DNA of 55,346 bases, taken from NCBI RefSeq assembly GCF_001043915.1, contig NZ_LABX01000175.1:1-55346 (forward strand). Direction: 5' to 3'. The DNA is from Methylobacterium aquaticum (lineage in GTDB: Bacteria; Pseudomonadota; Alphaproteobacteria; Rhizobiales; Beijerinckiaceae). The notes under the pieces are model-generated. The model did no database searches and was not told the origin of the DNA. It worked only from the letters and a program-made list of their open reading frames with translations. The position numbers and the translations under genes are program-made. Of the stretch, positions 25,194 to 32,992 are shown piece after piece (within the stretch, counting starts at the first letter, position 1; every line of letters starts with the position of its first letter).

Positions 25194-25718
25194 TTACAGG
25201 CTCCGGCGCTCGATCGTGGTGGCCAGCTCGGCGAAGAGGCCGGCGACCCCGTGCCCGGTGCGGGCGCTCGCGAGCGCGACGACGTCGGCACCCCGGGCCC
25301 GGGCGAGGAGATCGGGCGGCGCGCCCGAGCCGGGCTCGCCGGAATCTCCGGCGACGAGGTCGCTCTTGTTGAGCACCGCGGCGCAGGGGCGGCCCGGCAG
25401 CGCCTCGCGAAAGCCCGCGATCAGCGCCGCCATCTGGTCGAGGGAGGCGGGGCGGGTCACGTCGGCGACGATGAGCGCCCCGCTCGCGCCCTTGAGGTAG
25501 ACGGTACGGAAGATGCTGAGGCCGAAATCGCCGTCGGTGTCCCACAGGACCAGCGGCATCGCCTTGGCCCCACCCGGCAGCGGGGCGGTGGTGGTGTAGA
25601 TGTCGACCCCGATCGTCGCCTTGTAGCTGGTCTCGAACCGGCCGAAGGCGAGCCGGTTGGCGAGCGAGGTCTTGCCGACGCCGATCGCCCCCAGGATCAT
25701 GATCTTGCGCGCCGCCAC
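25194..25718 (-). CDS. Ras-like small GTPase
   Basis: The 174-residue protein is a single Ras-superfamily domain. G1 is GAIGVGKTS (10-18), the switch I Thr lies in YKATIGVDI (about 35), G4 is NKSD (117-120) and G5 is ASA (150-152). G3 reads WDTDGD instead of WDTAGQ, so the glutamine that activates water in Ras is replaced by Asp and intrinsic hydrolysis is probably slow. There is no C-terminal lipidation Cys. The start is GTG, four bases after the OmpA-type gene. Bacterial small GTPases such as MglA act as polarity or motility switches with Roadblock partners; the neighbouring protein has a Roadblock-like region. Exact role unknown. Confidence 0.9.
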   Translation of the reverse strand: MAARKIMILGAIGVGKTSLANRLAFGRFETSYKATIGVDIYTTTAPLPGGAKAMPLVLWDTDGDFGLSIFRTVYLKGASGALIVADVTRPASLDQMAALIAGFREALPGRPCAAVLNKSDLVAGDSGEPGSGAPPDLLARARGADVVALASARTGHGVAGLFAELATTIERRSL

Positions 25719-25722
25719 CCGA

Positions 25723-27960
25723 TTACTCCGCGCTGTAGGCGAGCTCGAACACGACGCGCCGGTTGCCGGTCACCCGCTCGTCCGTGATCTGGAGCGGCGG
25801 GCGCGAATTGACGACGACGAGGCGCGCCCGCGGGATGCCGCGGCGCTCCAGGTCGGCGGTGATGCGCTCGGCGCGCAACCGCGCCGCTTCGAGGTTGGCC
25901 CGGGCCGTCCCCGCGCCGTCGGAATAGCCGACGATGCGCAGGCGCGCATCGGCCACCGCCGCGAGGGCCGAGGCGAGCACCGAGAGATCGCGCTCGGCCC
26001 GCTCCGGATCGCGATAGGTGGCGTCGGGGCCGAAGAAGATCGCGGTGCGCGCGACCGCGTCCTCGAGCTGCTTGAGCGGCGTGTCGATGCGGGCTTCGAG
26101 CCGCGCCACCGCGTCGCGTGAGGCGAGGCCCGGGACCGCAGACTCGACGGCGGCGGTGCGGGCCTCGAGCGGGCCGAGGCGCGCCTGGGTCTCGCCCACC
26201 GTCGCCTCGGTCCCGTCGACGCGCTGCGCGAGGGACTCGGTCCGGGTTTCGAGCCGCGCCACCGCCTCGCGCGGCGCAAGGCCCGGGATTGCCGCCGCGA
26301 CGGCGGCGGTCCGGGCCTCGAGCGGGCCGAGGCGCGCCTGGGTCTCGCCCACCGTCGCCTCGGTCCCGTCGACGCGCTGCGCGAGCGTGTCGGTCCGAGT
26401 TTCGAGCCGGGTCACCGCCTCGCGCGGCGCAAGGCCCGGGATCGCCGCCGCGACGGCGGCGGTCCGGGCCTCGAGCGGGCCGAGACGCGCCTGGGTCTCG
26501 CCCACCGTCGCGTCGGATGCGGTCGCGCGCTGCGCGAGCGCGTCGGTCCGGGCCTCGAGCCGGGTCACCGCCTCGCGCGGCGCAAGGCCCGGGATCGCCG
26601 CCGCGACGGCGGCGGTGCGGGTTTCGAGCGGGCCGAGGCGCGCTTCGAGCGGACCGAGACGCGCCTGGGCCTCGCCCAGCTTCGCCTCGGCCCCGTCGAG
26701 ACGCTGCGCGAGGGTGTCGGCGCGCCGGTCGAGGGTCGCGGCGGCGATGCGCGCGGAATCCGGATCGGACGTGACGGCGATCCGGACGGCGACCGGCCAG
26801 CCCGGAAACTCCGCGGCGAGGCGCTCGCGCAGGGACGCGGCGGCCTCGCGGGTCGGCAGGACACCGGTCGCCCGGATCACGCCGGCCTCACGGTCGAAGG
26901 CGAGGTGGAGCGGAGAGTCGCGCAGGTCGGGAGCCGCCTCGATCCGCGCGAGCGCGGCGGTCTCGGCGGCGCGCTGCCGGGCCGACAGGACGGCACTGGT
27001 CGCCCAGGCGGCAAGGGCCACCGCCGCCAGCGCGCCGGCGACCGCCACCGGCCGCACCCGCGGGCGCGGCGGGACGAGGCGCGCGGCGATCGCCCGGTGA
27101 AGCGCGGCAAGCGGCGCGGAATGGTCGGCCCCGTCATTCGTCTCATCCTGCTGCCGGACCGCGTCGAGGAAGGACAGGAACTCGGCATCGACCACGCCGG
27201 CAAGCCGCCCGGCACCGCGGCCGGCCTCGGTGAGGCCCGCCACGATCAGCAGGGGCGAGGCACGCAGCAGCACCGTGCGGCCACCAAAATCGAGGGAGCG
27301 CAACTCGCCGTTGACATCGCTCAGCGCCTGGCCGGCGAATTCCACGATGGCGGTGACGAGGCCGCCGATCAGGTGGAGCTGGCCGTCCGGATCGGCATCG
27401 GGCTGCCCGTCGCGATCGGTGGTGGCGAGAACCGCGCCGGTGCTGCGGTCGATCAGGATCAGGCGTTCGAGCCGCCCCCGCGCCAGCTCGGCCAGCACCA
27501 GGGCGGCGTAGGACTGGCCCGTCAGCACGGCCTTCGCCCGCAGCCAGGCCCGGCGCGGCGAGCGGCTGAGGGTCTCGTTGATCTCCTCGGAGAGCTGGCG
27601 GAAGGCCGCGGCGATCGCCGCCGTCACCATCCGGCCGGCGATCGGGTAGAGCGTCTCCACCATCAGGTCGCGGGATTCGGCGATCTCGCGCCGGATGCCG
27701 GCGACGACGAGCGGCGCGATCACCTCGGTCAGCGCCCGGTGGTTCTCGACCTCGACGACCTTGAGGGCAACCACCAGGCTGTCGGCCACCGCCCGGCTGA
27801 ACCGGTCCTCGGACCCGACCCGCAGATCGAGCCGCGCCAGCTCGGCCCGCAGGCCGGCGAGGTCACGGTGCTCGTCGCGCAGCAGCAGCAGCTTCAGGTC
27901 GCGGAAGGCAGGATCCTCGATCGGATTCCGCGCTGAATCCTGCGCTACCGCCGCTCTCAT
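25723..27960 (-). CDS. Trans-envelope protein: Roadblock-like region, TM helix, coiled-coil repeats, OmpA domain
   Basis: The 745-residue protein is modular. Residues 1-145 are helical. Residues 146-300 have the strand/helix order of a Roadblock or longin domain (LERLILIDRSTGAVLATT, then QLHLIGGLVTAIVEFAGQAL). One membrane helix lies at about 303-326. A BON-like segment follows, then four 51-residue repeats (RLETRTDTLAQRVDGTEATV and so on) predicted as coiled coil. The last 115 residues are an OmpA peptidoglycan-binding domain (IVGYSDGAGTARANLEAARL). The cytoplasmic part could bind the adjacent GTPase while the C terminus grips the cell wall, as in MotB-type proteins. Domain calls for the N-terminal half are tentative. 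Confidence 0.8.
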   Translation of the reverse strand: MRAAVAQDSARNPIEDPAFRDLKLLLLRDEHRDLAGLRAELARLDLRVGSEDRFSRAVADSLVVALKVVEVENHRALTEVIAPLVVAGIRREIAESRDLMVETLYPIAGRMVTAAIAAAFRQLSEEINETLSRSPRRAWLRAKAVLTGQSYAALVLAELARGRLERLILIDRSTGAVLATTDRDGQPDADPDGQLHLIGGLVTAIVEFAGQALSDVNGELRSLDFGGRTVLLRASPLLIVAGLTEAGRGAGRLAGVVDAEFLSFLDAVRQQDETNDGADHSAPLAALHRAIAARLVPPRPRVRPVAVAGALAAVALAAWATSAVLSARQRAAETAALARIEAAPDLRDSPLHLAFDREAGVIRATGVLPTREAAASLRERLAAEFPGWPVAVRIAVTSDPDSARIAAATLDRRADTLAQRLDGAEAKLGEAQARLGPLEARLGPLETRTAAVAAAIPGLAPREAVTRLEARTDALAQRATASDATVGETQARLGPLEARTAAVAAAIPGLAPREAVTRLETRTDTLAQRVDGTEATVGETQARLGPLEARTAAVAAAIPGLAPREAVARLETRTESLAQRVDGTEATVGETQARLGPLEARTAAVESAVPGLASRDAVARLEARIDTPLKQLEDAVARTAIFFGPDATYRDPERAERDLSVLASALAAVADARLRIVGYSDGAGTARANLEAARLRAERITADLERRGIPRARLVVVNSRPPLQITDERVTGNRRVVFELAYSAE
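26080..26712. repeat. In-gene tandem repeat, 153-base period
   Basis: The OmpA-type gene contains four near-identical 153-base units; the marker GCGCTGCGCGAG recurs at 26221, 26374 and 26527. The fourth unit is lengthened by 21 bases, which duplicates a seven-residue piece (ARLGPLE). The units encode a 51-residue coiled-coil segment. Their high identity suggests recent duplication and a length that may vary between strains. Confidence 0.85.
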
Positions 27961-27979
27961 CCCGGATCAGGCCCGACGC

Positions 27980-28315
27980 TTACGGATTGCGGTCGGCCAG
28001 GGCGGAGATCTGCCGGCCCATCTCGGTCACCGCGCTGCCGATCGCCCGCACGGAATTGCTCTGCTCCATCCGCAGCGACAGGGCGAGGGCGTCGATCGAC
28101 TTCTGGATGTCGTTGAAGCGCTGGACCATGCGCTGCTCGAGATCGGTCACCGCCTCGCGCAGGTCGTCGTGCCGGCGCTCCTGCGACCGCATCGCGTCGC
28201 CGTAGAGCAGCTCGCGGACCTTGTCGATGGTGTTCGCGGCGTCGGCCGGGGCCGGTTCCGTCGCGGCGTACTCGTTGCCCGATCCGGCGTTGAGATAGGT
28301 GATCTGGCCGTTCAT
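27980..28315 (-). CDS. Small coiled-coil protein of the GTPase operon
   Basis: The 111-residue hydrophilic protein has an unstructured first 30 residues. One long amphipathic helix follows (LREAVTDLEQRMVQRFNDIQ, then SIDALALSLRMEQSNSVRAI), probably a dimeric coiled coil. Its ATG overlaps the response regulator stop codon by four bases, and the OmpA-type gene follows after 19 bases. It has no recognised domain. Given its place in the operon it may be an adaptor between the regulator and the membrane protein, but this is inferred. Confidence 0.75.
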   Translation of the reverse strand: MNGQITYLNAGSGNEYAATEPAPADAANTIDKVRELLYGDAMRSQERRHDDLREAVTDLEQRMVQRFNDIQKSIDALALSLRMEQSNSVRAIGSAVTEMGRQISALADRNP

Positions 28316-28815
28316 CGGTCGTATCTCTCGTTCTGGATGACGGTGAGGCCGGGCCGCCCGTATCGGATCGGCTCGGCGGGGGCAGAGCGGAAGGCGCGCG
28401 GGCCCAGCACCCCGAGGATCGCAGCCTCGAACGCCTCGCCGGTGAGGCTGGCCTTGTCGAGGAAGCACACGGCACCGGCGCTCGCGCACATCTCGCGCAC
28501 GTCCGGCATGCTGAGCCCGGTGAGCACGATGGCCGGCAGGCCAGGGAGCCGGGCATTGAGCTCCGCCAGGAAGCGCAGGCTCGATTCGCAGCCGAGCCAG
28601 AAATCGAGGATCGCGAGGTCGATCCGCTCGGCCTCGACATGCTCGCGTGCCTCGGCGGTGGAGCGGGCCCGCAGCACCCGCATGTCGATCATCCGGAAAC
28701 CGGCTGCCTGAAGGGCGATCAGCTTGGCATCGACGTCGTCGTCTTCGAGAAGAAGCACGCTGATCGTGCGCGCCTGGGCGAAGCCGCTTCCGCCATCATG
28801 TCGGACAGCACGCAT
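28312..28815 (-). CDS. Single-domain response regulator
   Basis: The 167-residue protein is a receiver domain with short tails and no DNA-binding output domain. The acidic pocket LLLEDDD lies at about 21-27, the phospho-acceptor is Asp71 (LAILDFWLG), the switch residue is Thr99 (IVLTG) and the conserved Lys is Lys121 (CFLDKAS). It is the first gene of the five-gene operon and so is probably phosphorylated by the kinase encoded at the end. Lacking an output domain, it must act through protein contacts. The ATG at 28815 is preferred to a TTG at 28830. Confidence 0.88.
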   Translation of the reverse strand: MRAVRHDGGSGFAQARTISVLLLEDDDVDAKLIALQAAGFRMIDMRVLRARSTAEAREHVEAERIDLAILDFWLGCESSLRFLAELNARLPGLPAIVLTGLSMPDVREMCASAGAVCFLDKASLTGEAFEAAILGVLGPRAFRSAPAEPIRYGRPGLTVIQNERYDR

Positions 28816-28837
28816 GGAATGATCATCCAACCCGGCA

Positions 28838-28873
28838 GACCGGATCTAAAGTCTTGAAAAAGCAGATCCGGTC
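28838..28873. promoter_or_regulatory. Perfect inverted repeat upstream of the GTPase operon
   Basis: A ten-base perfect inverted repeat, GACCGGATCT (28838-28847) and AGATCCGGTC (28864-28873), is separated by an AT-rich 16-base spacer. It lies 23 bases upstream of the response regulator ATG, in the leader of the operon. It could be an operator for a dimeric regulator or an RNA hairpin that controls translation; its centre spacing of 26 bases fits either. Confidence 0.5.
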
Positions 28874-29108
28874 ACCCGATCGGCACTGCATCAAGTGATA
28901 ATGATTCGGTCCTGAAAATCAACGACTCGTTATCGCCACGGTAACGCATCGTCAATCACTGACGCATCGAATTGCGGGCGATTTATCCACTTTAGGTTGA
29001 ATGTCCCGCCGTCAGGATGAGGCGACATCGGACCCGCAGGCGCCGCAATGGTCTGACCCAGCAGGGGTATTTCGGATGGACATTCCGGCCGCCGCGCGGG
29101 CTGTGGCC
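28874..29108. other. Intergenic region upstream of the GTPase operon
   Basis: About 235 bases lie between the operon's inverted repeat and the 3' end of the acid phosphatase gene, both transcribed leftwards. The first 110 bases are AT-rich (around ATAATGATTCGG and TTTATCCACTTTAGG) and probably contain the operon promoter. A TTTATCCAC at about 28981-28989 resembles part of a DnaA box but is likely chance. No gene seen. Confidence 0.4.
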
Positions 29109-29858
29109 TCACGGCAACGCCGCCGCCTCGCGGGCGCAGGCCGCCGGTTCCGGCGCCGGACCCGCCGGCGCGGCGGCGATGTCGCGGCGGGCACGGTCGA
29201 GGTCGGCCCGGAAGGCAGGATCGCCGACCAGGGCGGCAAACAGCGCGCTGCCGGCGAGACGGCCGGCCTCGACATCGCTCGCCCAATGCACCCCGCAGAC
29301 GATCCGGCTCTCGCCATAGATCCGGCCCCGGCGCAGGATGGCTGCGGCGCGCTCCGGCATCAGGGCGGCGAGGACGAGGGCGACGGTCCAGCCCTCGGTG
29401 GCGTGACCGGACGGGTAGGCGAAGCTCCGGTCGAGGGCCTCGGTGCGGTCGACGCAGAGAGAGGCGTCGTTGCCGAGATGCGGCCGGGGACGGGCGAAGC
29501 GCACCTTGGCGTCGCGCACGACCGCCCCGACGTCGCGGCGGGTGCGGGCGAGGAGCCCGGCGAGGGCCGGCAGCCGGGCCGGATCGAGGCGCCGGCCGGC
29601 GGCGCAGGAAAAGTCGTCGAGAAGGGCGGCGATGCCCGAGGCGACATCGGCGGTGGCAAGCGACCAGCGCGGCGAACCGGCGAGGCGCCGCGTCGCCGCA
29701 TAGGCTGCCGCATCGGCCGCGTGCGCGGCGCTGCCGGGCTTCGGCGGCGGAAGCAGGATCGCGGCGGCGTCGAGGGCGCCCGCTTTCAGGTAGGGCGCCG
29801 GCTCCGCCGCGGCGGCACCCGCGGCGAGACCCAGGCACAGGGCGAGCGCGACCCGCAC
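29109..29858 (-). CDS. Class A non-specific acid phosphatase (PAP2 superfamily)
   Basis: The 249-residue secreted phosphatase has a signal peptide ending near GAAAAEP. The three-part PAP2 signature is complete: K118-x6-RP (KVRFARPRP), PSGH at 149-152, and SRx5Hx3D at 184-195 (SRIVCGVHWASD). Such periplasmic enzymes remove phosphate from many small esters by a phospho-histidine intermediate. The GTG start is four bases downstream of the alpha/beta hydrolase stop codon, so the two genes are co-transcribed. Specificity cannot be read from the sequence. Confidence 0.92.
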   Translation of the reverse strand: MRVALALCLGLAAGAAAAEPAPYLKAGALDAAAILLPPPKPGSAAHAADAAAYAATRRLAGSPRWSLATADVASGIAALLDDFSCAAGRRLDPARLPALAGLLARTRRDVGAVVRDAKVRFARPRPHLGNDASLCVDRTEALDRSFAYPSGHATEGWTVALVLAALMPERAAAILRRGRIYGESRIVCGVHWASDVEAGRLAGSALFAALVGDPAFRADLDRARRDIAAAPAGPAPEPAACAREAAALP

Positions 29859-29862
29859 GGTT

Positions 29863-30741
29863 TCAGGCTTCCGCTTCCGCGGAGAGGATCGCGGCCGCGA
29901 CCGCTTCGGGGCATTCCTCGTGGGCGGCGAGCGCCCCCGGGACCGCGACGCTGCGGACGAGGCCGGCCTCGGCGAGCGCGGTCATCTCGGCGCCGGAGCG
30001 GCGCGGCGCGCCCCGGGGCTGCACCATCAGGACCGGCGGCAGGCCGGGGGCGAACAGGGCGTGGAAATCCTCGCGCGTCCAGACCGGATCGAGGCCGCCG
30101 GTGACGAAGGCCGCCGTGCCGAAACGCGCGCGGGGCTGGTGCGTCACCCGCCGTTTGTCGGCGAGCACCGCGGGGGTGACCCGGGCCGGATCGGCATAGA
30201 CGTGGGCCTGCATCATCCGCGACACGACCGGCGCGCTGACATTGAGGCGGTAGAGCAGGTTGCCGAGGACCGGCACCTCGACCGCACGGCGCAGGGTGCC
30301 GAAGAGCGGCCGGCGCTCCTCGCCCATCGCGGTCGGCAGCGGACCGCGCCAGGTCGGCGCCACCAGGACCAGCCGCGCGAAGGCGTCGGGGTGCCGGGAG
30401 GCCGCGGCGACGAGGTAGCCGGCGGCGTGTCCCGCCGCGACCCCGAGGGCGTAGGGGCCGGGCGCCTGCGCCAGGAGCGCGTCGAGGAAGGCGTGGAGGG
30501 TGTCGGGAGCGAGGGGCACCCGCGCCCGGGGTTGCGCGCCGAAGCCGGGCCAGTCCGGCACCAGGCAGCGATGGCGGGTGGACAGCCGCATGGCCAGGGA
30601 CCGCATCTCCTCGCGGGTGGAGATCGAGGACAGGGCCGGCAGCAGCAGGGCCGGCGGTCCCTCGCCGATCCGGTCAGCCGGCAGGTTCAGGCTGTGCCCG
30701 GCGAGGGTGAGGGAGAAAGTCTGCGTCTCGATGCCGGCCAT
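29863..30741 (-). CDS. Alpha/beta hydrolase fold protein lacking the catalytic serine
   Basis: This 292-residue protein has the alpha/beta hydrolase order (RHRCLVPDWPGFGAQPRA, then PYALGVAAGHAAGYLVAAAS, then FARLVLVAPTWRGPLP). The nucleophile elbow normally reads G-x-S-x-G; here it is GHAAG at residues 104-108, with Ala106 in the serine position. It may therefore be a non-catalytic binding protein or use another residue. The ATG at 30741 has AAGGGA six bases upstream; a TTG at 30759 is less likely. It precedes the acid phosphatase gene in the same operon and follows hemJ by about 30 bases. Confidence 0.8.
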   Translation of the reverse strand: MAGIETQTFSLTLAGHSLNLPADRIGEGPPALLLPALSSISTREEMRSLAMRLSTRHRCLVPDWPGFGAQPRARVPLAPDTLHAFLDALLAQAPGPYALGVAAGHAAGYLVAAASRHPDAFARLVLVAPTWRGPLPTAMGEERRPLFGTLRRAVEVPVLGNLLYRLNVSAPVVSRMMQAHVYADPARVTPAVLADKRRVTHQPRARFGTAAFVTGGLDPVWTREDFHALFAPGLPPVLMVQPRGAPRRSGAEMTALAEAGLVRSVAVPGALAAHEECPEAVAAAILSAEAEA

Positions 30742-30769
30742 GACGTTCCCTTGCGACAAGACGGTGTGT

Positions 30770-31192
30770 TCAAAACGGCTTCACCACCACCAGGATCACG
30801 ATGAGGATCATCAGGAGCGTCGGCACCTCGTTGAGCACCCGGTAGAATTTGGGGCTGCGGGTGTTCCGGTCGGCGGCGAAGTCCTTGACCATCCGCGACA
30901 GCCAGCCGTGGATGCCGCTCATCGCCAGGACCAGGGCGACCTTGGCGTGCAGCCACCCTTGCGTATAGACGCCGCTCATCACCGCCAGCGCGATGCCGAA
31001 GATCCAGGTGGCGATCAGGCCCGGCAGCATGATCGCCTTGGCGAGCCGCCGTTCCATCACCTTGAAGGTCTCGCCCTGGGGCGACCCGGCCGGCAAGCCG
31101 GCGTGATAGACGAACAGCCGCGGCAGGTAGAGCATCGCCGCCATCCAGGCGATGAGCGAGATGATGTGAGCGGCCTTGATCCAGAGATACAC
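30770..31192 (-). CDS. hemJ: HemJ-type protoporphyrinogen oxidase
   Basis: This 140-residue, four-helix inner-membrane protein is of the HemJ (UPF0093) family, which oxidises protoporphyrinogen IX to protoporphyrin IX in many alphaproteobacteria. The N terminus WIKAAHIISLIAWMAAMLYL carries the conserved His, and the motif LPRLFVYHA a second. GWLHAKVALVLAMSGIHGWL and the final NEVPTLLMILIVILVVVKPF complete the fold. The start is GTG, with AGGAA upstream. It lies downstream of hemE on the same strand, so two heme synthesis genes are adjacent, although a palindromic repeat separates them. Confidence 0.93.
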   Translation of the reverse strand: MYLWIKAAHIISLIAWMAAMLYLPRLFVYHAGLPAGSPQGETFKVMERRLAKAIMLPGLIATWIFGIALAVMSGVYTQGWLHAKVALVLAMSGIHGWLSRMVKDFAADRNTRSPKFYRVLNEVPTLLMILIVILVVVKPF

Positions 31193-31261
31193 GGCGGGAT
31201 GATTCCTGTGGGGGGATATTAAACGACGGAGATCACCACACCGACGGATCTGACACGCTCT

Positions 31262-31405
31262 GCGTCATCCCGGGTCGGCGAAGCGGAGCCCGGGATCGAG
31301 AACCGCAGGTGTTGTCCGAAGAGATCGGTTCGCGTTCCGCTTCATCCTGTACGCAAGCGGTTCTGGATCCCGGGCTCTCGCCTGCGGCGAGCCCCGGGGT
31401 GACGC
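31262..31405. repeat. Palindromic repeat between hemE and hemJ
   Basis: The ends GCGTCATCCCGG (31262-31273) and CCGGGGTGACGC (31394-31405) are inverted copies of each other. Inside, AGCCCGGGATCGAGAACCG faces CGGTTCTGGATCCCGGGCT. The roughly 144-base unit can fold as one long stem with short side hairpins. Such CGTCATCCCGGG palindromes are common intergenic repeats in rhizobial relatives. It may attenuate hemE-hemJ read-through. Confidence 0.6.
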
Positions 31406-31465
31406 GGAGGGTGGCAGGCCCGTCGCAAGGCAGGCCCGTCGCAAGGAACGAGCCGCCCCCTCCCC

Positions 31466-32554
31466 TCAGCCCCGCAACCGCGCCAGCATCCGCTCGACAT
31501 GGGCGATCGGCGTCTGCGGGGTGATGCCGTGGCCAAGGTTGAAGATGTGGGGCGTGCCGGCGGTGGCCTCCCGGATCGCGTCCACCGCCGCGTCCAGAGC
31601 CTCGCCGCCGGCGATCAGGGTCTCGGGGTGGAGATTGCCCTGCGTGACCACCGAGGCCGGCAGGCGGGCGCGCAGCGCCTTCAGGTCCACCGCCCAATCG
31701 ACCCCGATCGCGTCGGCGCCGGTCTCCGCCGCCACAAGGGCATGGCCGTCGAGCCCCGAACCACGGGCGAAGACGATGATCTTCGCGTCCGGCACCCGGG
31801 CGCGGATGCCCGACACCATCCGGGCGATCGGCTGGAAGCTCCAGCGCGACAGCGCATCTCCCGCCTCTCCGGCGGGCACGTCCGGCAGGGCGCCGGCATG
31901 GCTCTCGAAGATCTGCACCGCGTCGGCGCCGGCCTCGAACTGGCGCACCAGGTACTCGGTCGAGACCGCGACCAGCCGGTCGATCAGGGCGTCGAGGAGG
32001 GCGGGGTCGCGGGCCGCGAGGTCCCGGGCCGGGGCGAGATCCGGCGTGCCTCGTCCGCCGATCATGTAGCTCGCCACCGTCCAGGGCGCGCCGCAGAAGC
32101 CGAGGAGCGTGGTCTCGGCCGGCAGCTCCGCCCGCAGGCGCCCGACGGTCTCGAAGACGGGAGCCAGATGCTGCATCACCCGCGGGTCGCCCGCCTCGAT
32201 CAGCGCTGCGAAGTCGGGCCGGCCGGCGAGCGGGTCGAGGCGGGGCCCCTCCCCTTCCACGAACCGCACGTCCTGGCCGAGCGCGTGGGGCACCACCAGG
32301 ATGTCGGAAAACAGGATCGCCGCCTCGAAGCCGAAGCGGCGGATCGGCTGGAGGGTGACCTCGGTGGCGAAATCGGGGTTGTAGCAGAGGTCGAGGAAGG
32401 AGCCGGCCTCGGCCCGCACCGCCCGGTACTCGGGCAGGTAGCGCCCGGCCTGCCGCATCATCCAGGCCGGCGGGGGCGACAAAGCCTCCCCGTTCAGCAC
32501 CCGCAGGAGCGGCCGCTCCGCACCCGTCCGTCCGGCTCCCGCGGTCCCGCCCAT
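31466..32554 (-). CDS. hemE: Uroporphyrinogen decarboxylase
   Basis: HemE decarboxylates the four acetate groups of uroporphyrinogen III to give coproporphyrinogen III in cytoplasmic heme synthesis. The 362-residue product starts with the signature PPAWMMRQAGRYLPEYR near residue 30. It also has LGFCGAPWTVASYMIGG around residue 150 and ends with NLGHGITPQTP, the conserved His near the C terminus. The ATG at 32554 fits the family length. It marks one border of the probable replication origin, as hemE does in Caulobacter. Confidence 0.97.
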   Translation of the reverse strand: MGGTAGAGRTGAERPLLRVLNGEALSPPPAWMMRQAGRYLPEYRAVRAEAGSFLDLCYNPDFATEVTLQPIRRFGFEAAILFSDILVVPHALGQDVRFVEGEGPRLDPLAGRPDFAALIEAGDPRVMQHLAPVFETVGRLRAELPAETTLLGFCGAPWTVASYMIGGRGTPDLAPARDLAARDPALLDALIDRLVAVSTEYLVRQFEAGADAVQIFESHAGALPDVPAGEAGDALSRWSFQPIARMVSGIRARVPDAKIIVFARGSGLDGHALVAAETGADAIGVDWAVDLKALRARLPASVVTQGNLHPETLIAGGEALDAAVDAIREATAGTPHIFNLGHGITPQTPIAHVERMLARLRG

Positions 32555-32780
32555 GCCCTGCCCCCCGACAACCGTTTGCCGCCACGCTGGCGGATCGCTT
32601 CCCTATGCCGAGAACCGCGCCCCCGCGCCAGCCCGACGCATGGTCGCGACCACGGCCGATCGCCATCCCCACCCAGGCCCCTGAAAAGAAAAGAGAGATT
32701 CTAGGAGTCTGTTTTTTCTTCTGGGGGCAGGCATCGTGGGCCTCCAGCCCCGTCCACAGCCCGTCCCCACCGCCGGTGCG

Positions 32781-32796
32781 TTAAGAGCCCTTTAAC
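32781..32796. promoter_or_regulatory. CtrA binding site (TTAA-N7-TTAAC)
   Basis: TTAAGAGCCCTTTAAC is an exact match to the full CtrA consensus TTAA-N7-TTAAC. CtrA is the alphaproteobacterial cell-cycle regulator, which in Caulobacter silences replication by binding several such boxes in the origin. Its place between hemE and the DUF299 gene fits that role; it could also serve a promoter. Confidence 0.7.
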
Positions 32797-32983
32797 AGAT
32801 TTGCTCCATTGTCGAAGGATCACGAGAGTCGCGAGGGGCTTGGCCGCCTCCCGGCTCGGATCGGCGGCGTCACGTCCCGGATTCTCCCACGGGCGGCCCG
32901 CCACGAGTGTTAACGGGCCGCCTGTTGAGGCGTCGAGCCGTTAACCCACAGGCCCCGCGCCTGGACCTCCCTTCGTCGGCGCA

Positions 32984-32992
32984 TTATCCACA
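32984..32992 (+). promoter_or_regulatory. DnaA box
   Basis: TTATCCACA is the strict consensus binding site of the initiator DnaA. It lies about 100 bases upstream of the DUF299 gene, within the candidate origin and 190 bases from the CtrA box. Confidence 0.65.

Noticed and set aside
28981..28989. TTTATCCAC as a second DnaA box
   Set aside because: It is a partial match 4 kb from the candidate origin, with no cluster of boxes around it.
32701..32904. A 67-codon minus-strand frame between hemE and the DUF299 gene
   Set aside because: It has no convincing family features and overlaps the CtrA box and AT-rich tract. A non-coding origin region explains the segment better.
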